From Kineobactrum salinum (GTDB taxonomy: Bacteria; Pseudomonadota; Gammaproteobacteria; Pseudomonadales; Halieaceae): DNA of 64,000 nt. A model generated the notes under the pieces. It saw only the letters and a program-made list of their open reading frames with translations. It searched no databases and was not told the origin of the DNA. The stretch covers positions 1,240,001-1,304,000 of the forward strand of contig NZ_CP048711.1 in assembly GCF_010669285.1 (NCBI RefSeq), written 5' to 3'. Positions within the stretch are counted from its first letter, which is position 1. Each line of letters starts with the position of its first letter. Below are positions 57,188 to 64,000 of the stretch, in pieces. The translations under genes and the position numbers were made by a program.

Positions 57188-58490
57188 TGATCCACCTTTT
57201 CGTTCATGTAGTTCAGCCATGCCTGGTATTCATTGCGTATCGCCAGCTCGCTGGTTCCAGGCGCAGTAGTGACTCCTGTCTCCTCCTGGTTCTGGTTCAG
57301 ATACCGGCGGACATCCACCCACTTTGAATCGTCGCAAACCAATGAGGTTTGCATGCGCGAAAAGCACTCACGATCGTCATGACCGACCATCGAAGCGGGT
57401 GAGTTGATCAAATGAGAATAGGCAACGGTTCTACGAAACATATCGTCCGGTGCCCCCACAAAGCGAAGATGCCAAACATCAACCAACGTTTTATCCACCG
57501 CGATTGGCCGGATAACACGCATCACACCGCTGACATCCTGTATGGAAAAGGAGGGATAAACTTTAGTGTTATGCCGATTCTGGGAAAGGATCTTCCTGGC
57601 TTTCTCTTCGCCATGTGATTTCAGCATGGATTCCCAGTAGCCATCCAATTCAGGATATTCTGAATGGATGCTGCTTTTTCCGCCCATGTAGCTGTGGCCA
57701 AAGTGCATGGCGGTCACACCCATTTCATCCATAAACTCATACGAGTTGCCAAATGGGAAGATGATTTCGGCCTCAAGGGGAGGTGGAGATTCTTCTGGCA
57801 GATTCTTTACGGCGGCCCGGGTAGCATGACCTACGGAACCATGAGCGATCTTGGGGTGCATAGTGTCGCTCAGATTTTCCAGATACATCTTCCAGTTGCA
57901 ATCAAAGCTGTAGCGGAATGGGGCGCCGGCGACTTCCAGACGGCCTTCTGGAGAACGGTCTGCCATATTATCGAATGTCTCCTTCGCTTTTCCCAGAAAC
58001 GTCTCAAGATCGGGACCACTTTGTGCAAGGGAGGCAAATACAAAGCCTTGATAGATTTCCACTCTGCCCACCTTGCGCATATGGTACTCAGGGTCAGACA
58101 TATCAAAGCCGGTATTTACATAGCCACATTTGTGTGGGGTACTATTGAGACTTCCGTCCAGATTGAAGCTCCAACCATGATACGGGCAGCGGAACAGCTT
58201 TGTATTGCCGCAAGGCTTTACGGTTACTTTCGTGCCCCTGTGGCCACAACGGTTCAGGATGACATTAATGGTTCCTTGCCTGTCACGGGTCACTACCACG
58301 GGCTGCGTGCCGATAGTTGTTGTGATAAAGTCCCCGGGGTTTGGCACTTGACTGTCGTGGCCCACATAAATCCAGGCCCGCCCCAGATCAACTTCATTTC
58401 CAGCGTGAATATATCTGGATCCAGGTATACATCCCGATGCACCCGGCCATCTTCGACAAGGTTGATGAGGTTCTTACCATTTTCATACAT
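57184..58490 (-). CDS. Aromatic-ring-hydroxylating dioxygenase alpha subunit (Rieske), frameshifted near N-terminus
   Basis: Catalytic subunit with Rieske ligands in CGHRGTKV and CPYHGWSF and the iron site DTMHPKIAH. The main frame starts inside the family at MGHDSQVPNPGDF. The missing N-terminus (MYENGKNLINLVEDGRVHRD to LIWG) lies in the preceding frame from ATG 58490. One extra G in the coding-strand G4 run (forward C 58381-58384) joins them through WGRAWIYVGHDS into a normal protein of about 435 residues. No ferredoxin or reductase is adjacent. It diverges from a MarR regulator. Confidence 0.88.
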
Positions 58491-58541
58491 AATTACGCCC
58501 CTCCATCAGTTTGGCATATACATTAGCTTAAAATAGTAAAT

Positions 58542-59024
58542 ATGAAAAGGAATATTATGAATAGTCATTCAATGAAATCGGCCATTGATCCAGATCGTCA
58601 AGAAGAGGCCTTTATCGATACCTATCTGGCTTTTCTCCTGGCGACAGCCAGTCACCGAATTAGCTCTGAATTCCATGTAAGATTAAGGGAACTGAATATA
58701 GCGGTAAGTACCTGGCGTATTTTGGCGGTGCTCAGCGCAAAACAGCGTTCGGTAAACGAGTTGGCACGAATAGTGCTTCTAAACCAACCGACCGTAAGCA
58801 AAACCTTGATTCGCCTGGAGCGAGATGGACTCATCACACGCCAACGGGAAAAGGACAATCAGAGAAGCGTTCGGATAGGATTAACCAAAAAAGGGGATGC
58901 CCTGGTATCGAAACTAATACCGCTGGCCGAGGAACATGAAGCGGATGCGTTTTCTACTCTTAGTCAAACTGATAAAAGAAAATTGGTAAAGATATTGCGC
59001 CAAGTAATTAAACACAATGAATAG
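58542..59024 (+). CDS. MarR family transcriptional regulator
   Basis: The 160-residue winged-helix regulator has AKQRSVNELARIVLLNQPTVSKTLIRLERDGLI as the DNA-reading helices and the wing REKDNQRSVRIGLTKKG. Starts at ATG 58542 or the internal ATGs 58557 and 58572 are all possible. It diverges by about 50 bases from the Rieske/lyase operon, which it most likely controls. Confidence 0.9.
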   Translation: MKRNIMNSHSMKSAIDPDRQEEAFIDTYLAFLLATASHRISSEFHVRLRELNIAVSTWRILAVLSAKQRSVNELARIVLLNQPTVSKTLIRLERDGLITRQREKDNQRSVRIGLTKKGDALVSKLIPLAEEHEADAFSTLSQTDKRKLVKILRQVIKHNE

Positions 59025-59407
59025 ACGTAATACATGGGATCGACGACGGGCACAGAGACTATCATTGTACTGTTATCCAGCGGCACAGACTGCCGCTAGA
59101 TAACGACATGGTATCTTTAAGCTTTTGTTTTTACAGTATTTTAGTACATGCCAAGCCCGACAAATGTAAATAGGTCGTGAGCATCCCGTAATATGCGATG
59201 CAATTGACCTGAGTTGTCCATAAGTTCTCTTCACGTCCGCTTTCTGCACATTTTTGCATGATGGTTAAGGCCTCCTCCCCTCTTTTTTGACACGCCTGCC
59301 CCGAAATTTTATTTGACATAGCCGATAATCCAATCAACAATACATGAAATGGAATACTATTCCATTACATATATACAGTTGGCACATGACGGCCCGGGCA
59401 AAAGAGT
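59025..59407. other. Intergenic region with a long imperfect hairpin
   Basis: This 383-base AT-rich gap between the MarR and M24 genes contains GTTATC-c-AGCGGCA (59072-59085), a CAGAC loop and TGCCGCT-a-GATAAC (59091-59104), a 14-base stem with one mismatch, suited to terminating MarR transcription. The remainder shows no supported gene; a promoter for the M24 gene must lie near its right end. Confidence 0.5.
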
Positions 59408-60571
59408 ATGATTGAATCCATAGATCGTTTTCATCCCAGCCAGAACGAAATTTCTCGCCGTTATCTCAATGTCCGGACGGCAATGGCTGAGCATGAACTG
59501 GATGCCTTGGTTGTTTGCGGTAGTGAATACACTGGCTTCGAAGGTGCTATTCGCTATCTGTCGGGTTTCCATATCCTGCATCGCTACGCTTATGTCGTAG
59601 TCACCCAGAACCACGAAGCTGTTGCGGTTTTCCCCAAGGAAGCAACCTGGGTGGGGGATCATTCCAGTACTTATCTGCAGGAAAAAGAGTTTCCGGAGCA
59701 TTGCGGAAACTGGATAAAGGGCTATCTGCAAAACAAAGGCGTCAAAAGGCTTGGTATTTATGGTCTTGATTACATTATCAACGTACGTGACTTCTCGGCA
59801 TTGGCAACTGGCGGTTTCGAAATCATTGATTTTGAACAGGCCTTCGACTATGCGCGGATCCAGAAAAGCGACGAGGAAATCCGATCGGTCCGTCACTCCA
59901 TGGATCTTTGCAAGCAGGGCGTACTGGACATCATAAGAGCCTATGAACCGGGCAAAACCGAAGCGGAATTAATGGGTGAAGCGGAAAGGAGATTTTCCTC
60001 CTCCGGCTGTTCTCGTAGCACGATGAATATGGTTTTGGCGGGCGAGAATGGTTCCTTGCGTCCACAAGTCCTCTTCCCATCACAGCGCAAGATCGAATCA
60101 TCTGACGGACTGATGTACGGCCTGGAGATAGCCGGAGAAGGTGGCCACTGGGTTGAATTCTCCCGTCCGTTGATGCCGGAAGGCATGGATGACATTACCG
60201 CTGAGATGTTTACAGCCCAACAGGAGTTCCATTCACTTGTTCGCGAGAATATGAAGGCGGGCAGTACGGTGGAAGAAGTATATCAAATCTGTACCAAGCC
60301 GTTTGAAGACAGGGGTTATCTCACAGGACATGTCTGCGGTCATTCTATTGGTATGACCATGATAGAGATGCCACGGGTCGCCGCGGGAGTAGAGTTTGTG
60401 TTGCCAGAGAATATGGTGTGTTCAATACATGCACATACTATAAATCCAGAACGCAGTCACGGCTTACTGTTTCAGGAAACCTACTTGGTCAACAACGCAT
60501 GTGCAGAGCCGCTTTCTGGTACGGCGATCAAGGTATATGAGGGTACTGAGTCGGCACTGACAGAACTATAG
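59408..60571 (+). CDS. M24 (pita-bread fold) hydrolase with altered metal site, creatinase-like
   Basis: The 387-residue protein has a creatinase N-terminal domain (about 15-145) and an M24 catalytic domain (about 155-380). The five usual dinuclear metal ligands D-D-H-E-E read here Glu240, Glu250, His312 (GHSIGM), His341 and Glu357 (FQET). Creatinase is the known metal-free example of this fold, so a C-N hydrolase of a small molecule is more likely than a prolidase. It sits between the Rieske/lyase/MarR block and a TonB receptor, implying a role in the same pathway. Confidence 0.82.
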   Translation: MIESIDRFHPSQNEISRRYLNVRTAMAEHELDALVVCGSEYTGFEGAIRYLSGFHILHRYAYVVVTQNHEAVAVFPKEATWVGDHSSTYLQEKEFPEHCGNWIKGYLQNKGVKRLGIYGLDYIINVRDFSALATGGFEIIDFEQAFDYARIQKSDEEIRSVRHSMDLCKQGVLDIIRAYEPGKTEAELMGEAERRFSSSGCSRSTMNMVLAGENGSLRPQVLFPSQRKIESSDGLMYGLEIAGEGGHWVEFSRPLMPEGMDDITAEMFTAQQEFHSLVRENMKAGSTVEEVYQICTKPFEDRGYLTGHVCGHSIGMTMIEMPRVAAGVEFVLPENMVCSIHAHTINPERSHGLLFQETYLVNNACAEPLSGTAIKVYEGTESALTEL

Positions 60572-60727
60572 CACTCTGGTCACTGCAACTTGATTTTTAA
60601 AGCTAGCGACCTTGGAACAGAGAATACCAGGTGACTGTACCAGCCGTAAGTGTGAATGCGGCGGCGCACTGCGCAGCCACAATAATAATTACACCCACGA
60701 CTTCTTGCAAAGAAGAGGAGAGCAGCT

Positions 60728-62983
60728 ATGACAACGTCCCAGAAGCCTCTTGTAACAGCGTATCGTCACGCATTGATGTTGCTGGCCGGTACCGGTATCA
60801 CCGCCACATACCCGGATCAGGCGCATGCCCAGGGCGCCGGAAGACTCGAGGAAGTCGTGGTTACTGCGACGCACCGCGAGGAGAATCTGCAGGATGTACC
60901 GATTTCCGTCAGTGCCCTGACTTCCCAGGACCTCAGTGAACAACAGATTTTCGGCGCCACCGAAATCGCCAACAAGGTGCCGGGCATGTCCTACGCTGAG
61001 TTCTCTCCGGGCCAGGCCATGATCTCCATGCGCGGCATCAGTTCCGCGGACGACGGCGCTGGCATGGACAACTCGGCCGTGATGTTTCTCGACGGCGTGT
61101 ATATTGGCCGCCTCGCCAACATCAATTTTGAAATGTTTGACCTGGAACGCATCGAAGTGCTGCGCGGCCCCCAGGGCACCCTGTTCGGGCGTAACGCTAT
61201 CGGCGGCGCGATCAACGTAACATCGACCCGTCCCAGTGAGGAGTTCATGGCCAAGGCGGAGGTAGCTGCGGGTAACGAGGGGCACCTGCGCTACCAGGGT
61301 TTGATCAGCGGTCCATTGAGCGACAGCCTGTTCGGCAAGTTCAGTTTCAGTCACCGGGAGCACGACGGCTATGTGGACAACATCATCCTCGGTAAAAAGC
61401 AACAGGACGAAAACGTCGACTCCTTCCGCGGCCAGTTGCTGTTCCAGACCGATCGGTCGGAGTGGTTGTTGAGCGCAGATTACATGGAGGATGATCGGGA
61501 GGACATGGGGCGGGTGCCGGTATTCCCCGGCACCGATCCGGATACGGTCGAGCTGTGGCGCCAGGCCGGTGGCAGCTTTCGCAAAGTGACCGCACCGGTG
61601 GACGGCGACTCCTACCGGGATGCGAGCGGTATCAGCCTGCAGGGAGACATCGATTTCAACAGCGGCACCCTGATCACGATTACCGCCCTGCGCGATGCCG
61701 CGACTGACTGGGGCATGGCCTCGATCGGGGTTGGTTGGCGCGGCGGGGTGGAGATCCTCGACGACATCAACGAGGAGATCGAGACCTTCAGCCAGGAGCT
61801 GCGCTGGACCTCAAACCTGCGGGGCAACCTCAATTACGTGGCCGGATTATACTACCTGATTGAAGAGACCGACCGCACGGAGCAGTTCCGGCTGCTGGCC
61901 CCCGCGGGCGCCAATGGTGCCTACATCGATGTGGGCAACGAAATCTCGCGGCAGGAGAACGAAACCACCAGTTATGCGGCTTATATCCAGGGCGACTGGA
62001 ACTTCAGCGATCGCTGGACCCTGACACTGGGGGCCCGCTTTACCCTGGATGAGAAGGAGACCGAGAGTACCTCGATCAACTGTGGCGCGCTGTCACCCGG
62101 GTTCGAGAACTATCCGGATTGCGCCGGCGTGGGCGGCAGCCTCAACATTATCGCCCAGACCTTCAGTATCGCCGCAGATGACGAGTGGAGCGACTTCTCT
62201 CCAAAGGCCTCCCTGCAGTTCCGCCAGACCGACCAGGTGATGTGGTTCGCCACTGTCGCCAAGGGCTTCAAGAGCGGCGGCTTCGGCGGCGCGCCAGGTA
62301 CTCCGGAGCAGGCTGCCACCCCGGTGGACGAGGAGATTGCCTGGAACTACGAGTTGGGCATGAAAGGTGATTTTCTCGACAACTCACTGCGGCTGAACAT
62401 CAGCGCTTTCTACATGGATTACCAGGACCTGCAGGTAGTTCGCTTCGGCCCCACCCAGGCCAATCCGGATTACGGCTCCTTCATCACCGACAACCTCGGC
62501 AAGGCTGAAATCAAGGGCTTGGAAACCGAGTTCATCTGGGCGCCGGTAGACAATTTCCAACTGTCCGGCAACTACACCTATCTGGATACCGAGGTGCAGG
62601 ATCTGGTCCTGGAGGTGGCTGGCGGCGCGCTGGATGTGTCCGGTGCACCTTTGCGGCAGGCACCCGAGAACAAGGCGGCCCTTGCGATGGCCTACGAGAT
62701 GCCACTCGACAACGGCGCCAAGCTCAATTTTCGGGTGGACTATACCTATTCCGACGAACAGCTCAACGACTACGCCGACCAGAACACCACCATCGATGAA
62801 TTCAGCCTGTGGGACGCGCGGGCGGCCTGGGTATCGGCCGACGGCAATTGGCAGGTGGCCCTGTGGGGCAGGAATCTCACCGACGAAGAGTACATCTCCC
62901 ACACCTATGTCATTGGCCCGGGTGTGGTCGGGGTCTGGGGGCCTCCTCGCACCTATGGCCTGACGCTCACGTGGGAAATGTAA
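60728..62983 (+). CDS. TonB-dependent outer-membrane receptor
   Basis: The 751-residue receptor has a signal peptide ending near QAHAQG, a TonB box region (LEEVVVTATHREENLQDVPISVSAL), a plug with LERIEVLRGPQGTLFGRNAIGGAINV and a barrel closing TYGLTLTWEM. GAGGAG precedes the ATG. It is followed on the same strand by a DUF485 protein and a solute symporter, giving outer- and inner-membrane uptake genes in series. Confidence 0.95.
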   Translation: MTTSQKPLVTAYRHALMLLAGTGITATYPDQAHAQGAGRLEEVVVTATHREENLQDVPISVSALTSQDLSEQQIFGATEIANKVPGMSYAEFSPGQAMISMRGISSADDGAGMDNSAVMFLDGVYIGRLANINFEMFDLERIEVLRGPQGTLFGRNAIGGAINVTSTRPSEEFMAKAEVAAGNEGHLRYQGLISGPLSDSLFGKFSFSHREHDGYVDNIILGKKQQDENVDSFRGQLLFQTDRSEWLLSADYMEDDREDMGRVPVFPGTDPDTVELWRQAGGSFRKVTAPVDGDSYRDASGISLQGDIDFNSGTLITITALRDAATDWGMASIGVGWRGGVEILDDINEEIETFSQELRWTSNLRGNLNYVAGLYYLIEETDRTEQFRLLAPAGANGAYIDVGNEISRQENETTSYAAYIQGDWNFSDRWTLTLGARFTLDEKETESTSINCGALSPGFENYPDCAGVGGSLNIIAQTFSIAADDEWSDFSPKASLQFRQTDQVMWFATVAKGFKSGGFGGAPGTPEQAATPVDEEIAWNYELGMKGDFLDNSLRLNISAFYMDYQDLQVVRFGPTQANPDYGSFITDNLGKAEIKGLETEFIWAPVDNFQLSGNYTYLDTEVQDLVLEVAGGALDVSGAPLRQAPENKAALAMAYEMPLDNGAKLNFRVDYTYSDEQLNDYADQNTTIDEFSLWDARAAWVSADGNWQVALWGRNLTDEEYISHTYVIGPGVVGVWGPPRTYGLTLTWEM

Positions 62984-63132
62984 TCATGCGGCTCCAGTCG
63001 ACACTGAGTGCACGTCCCGCCGCAATCGCATTGCCGCCTGTGCTGGCTGCCTGTGGCGGCATTCCCCCGCAGGTAGTTCGGCAGACCGCGAGAGCGGGGC
63101 GACCTTGCTACCTGATCGGCCGGGGAAATACT

Positions 63133-63387
63133 TTGGACAATAATCAGAAGCTCGTCTTCATCCGGGCCAGGACCCGCCGGCGGCTACTGTTTGCCGCGCT
63201 GATCCTGGCACTGTACTTCTCTTTCACGCTCAACTGGACCGGGTTCGGTGCCACACTTGCCGGACGTCTCGGCGGGAGCTATATCACCGGCTCGCTGCTG
63301 ATGTTCGCCGGCCTGATCGTGGTGTTCATTGCGCTGGAGTTCTTGTTCATCTGGCTCAACCGTGCGTTCGAGCCCGAGGGGGAATAG
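63133..63387 (+). CDS. DUF485 family membrane protein (YjcH-like)
   Basis: The small inner-membrane protein has two hydrophobic helices ([16 protein letters not shown] and [24 protein letters not shown]) and a basic N-terminus, like YjcH, which is encoded beside the acetate symporter ActP. TTG 63133 with GGGGA before it gives 84 residues. An in-frame ATG at 62985 would add an Ala/Pro-rich stretch with no homology, so the short form is preferred. It lies four bases before the symporter gene. Confidence 0.75.
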   Translation: MDNNQKLVFIRARTRRRLLFAALILALYFSFTLNWTGFGATLAGRLGGSYITGSLLMFAGLIVVFIALEFLFIWLNRAFEPEGE

Positions 63388-63391
63388 CCGG

Positions 63392-64000
63392 ATGACACCA
63401 ACCCCATGCCGGGCGCACCGGCTGGGCGGCGTGCTGGCCGGCCTGCTGGTTCCCGGCCAGGCGGCATTGGCAGAGGTGAATATTGCCGGCGAGGTCGAAC
63501 GGCAACCGCTCAATCCAGTGGCCATTACCCTGTTCCTGGTGTTCGTGGTCGCGACCCTCGCAATCAGCTACTGGGCGTCGCGGCGTACTCGCAGCAGCGG
63601 AGACTTCTACAATGCTGGCGGCCAGATCACGGGCCTGCAGAACGGCACAGCCATTGCGGGAGAATTCATGTCCGCAGCCTCCTTCCTGGGCATTACCGGG
63701 CTGATCTTCCTGGGGGGCTTTGACGGCCTGCTGCTGGCCCTGGGAGCGTTCTCCGCCTGGCCACTGATGCTGATTCTACTGGCGCGCCGGGTGCGCAACC
63801 TGGGCAGATTCACCTTCGTCGACGTGGTATCAACCCGGCTCGAGAGCACCCGTATCCGGCTGCTGGCCATCGTCAGTACCATCGTAGTGGTGATCCTCTA
63901 TCTGATCGCGCAGATGGTGGGCGCCGGCAAACTCATTCAACTGTTGTTCGGGCTACCCTATGAGGTTGCGGTGGTAGCGGTGAGTGCTCTGGTACTGGCG
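63392..64000 (+). CDS. Sodium:solute symporter family protein (ActP-like), partial at right edge
   Basis: The open frame from ATG 63392 runs to the window end without a stop (203 residues). A signal-like N-terminus ([18 protein letters not shown]) precedes SSS-family helices: [27 protein letters not shown], then [45 protein letters not shown]. This matches cation/acetate symporter ActP. Together with DUF485 it forms the classic yjcH-actP pair; here it may carry acetate, pyruvate or another small carboxylate. Confidence 0.88.
   Translation, partial: MTPTPCRAHRLGGVLAGLLVPGQAALAEVNIAGEVERQPLNPVAITLFLVFVVATLAISYWASRRTRSSGDFYNAGGQITGLQNGTAIAGEFMSAASFLGITGLIFLGGFDGLLLALGAFSAWPLMLILLARRVRNLGRFTFVDVVSTRLESTRIRLLAIVSTIVVVILYLIAQMVGAGKLIQLLFGLPYEVAVVAVSALVLA

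Noticed and set aside
59131-59340. Small minus-strand open frame (69 codons) in the gap before the M24 gene
   Set aside because: No ribosome site of note, no recognisable motif, Cys-rich random-looking composition; insufficient support for a gene.
62809-63132. Extended DUF485 protein starting inside the TonB receptor gene
   Set aside because: The extension overlaps the receptor coding sequence and carries no family similarity; a TTG start with a ribosome site fits the family length.

Overview
The window reads as chromosomal DNA of a gammaproteobacterium, possibly a marine or hydrocarbon-associated Cellvibrionales-type organism. That taxonomic guess is inference from the mix of a split tat locus, a PEP-CTERM-like surface protein, five TonB-dependent receptors and catabolic gene clusters. 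There is no phage, IS element, integrase or CRISPR array. One tRNA gene (tRNA-Val, anticodon GAC) is present.

Layout. 0-4.7 kb: an RND efflux pump with its membrane fusion protein on the minus strand and a divergent AraC-type regulator. 4.9-8.8 kb: a tat locus split into tatA (plus) and tatBC (minus), enclosing a PEP-CTERM-like exported protein and a PhoX/DUF839 protein with a Tat signal. 9.0-10.6 kb: an AhpD/carboxymuconolactone decarboxylase-like gene divergent from an ECF41-type sigma factor, with two textbook ECF41 promoters back to back between them. 10.6-43.5 kb: a large aromatic catabolic cluster. It holds a Rieske dioxygenase (alpha, beta, ferredoxin, reductase), an arylsulfatase, a TonB receptor/MBL/GMC operon, a long minus-strand operon for extradiol cleavage and the full 4-oxalocrotonate branch of the meta pathway with MFS and TonB transporters, a pair of LigB-like genes, a MarR regulator, another TonB receptor, esterases and a VanA-type Rieske oxygenase. 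43.5-44.4 kb: an aldehyde dehydrogenase remnant, REP-like hairpins and tRNA-Val. 44.4-54.2 kb: two amidohydrolases, thiolase, AMP-dependent ligase, cupin, TonB receptor and divergent TetR. 54.5-55.0 kb: a CinA-type amidohydrolase. 55.3-64.0 kb: a second, AT-richer cluster with a tyrosine phenol-lyase-like enzyme, Rieske alpha and beta subunits, MarR, an M24-fold hydrolase lacking the usual metal ligands, a TonB receptor, a DUF485 protein and a solute:sodium symporter running off the right edge.

How the genes work together. The extradiol dioxygenase next to a class II aldolase-like decarboxylase matches the cmtC-cmtD / dhbA-dhbB arrangement for 3-carboxylated catechols such as 2,3-dihydroxybenzoate. 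2-Hydroxymuconic semialdehyde would then pass through the dehydrogenase, tautomerase, decarboxylase, hydratase, aldolase and acylating acetaldehyde dehydrogenase encoded beside it. Rieske oxygenases, sulfatase and esterases probably funnel substrates into this node. Seven promoters of this cluster share an ATAAC-N-TA type operator, suggesting one regulon, most likely under the MarR protein at 38.2-38.7 kb.

At least nine single-base frame breaks occur in otherwise well-conserved genes, most at runs of G on the coding strand. This looks like systematic homopolymer undercalling in the assembly, so the affected genes are described over their full corrected span.
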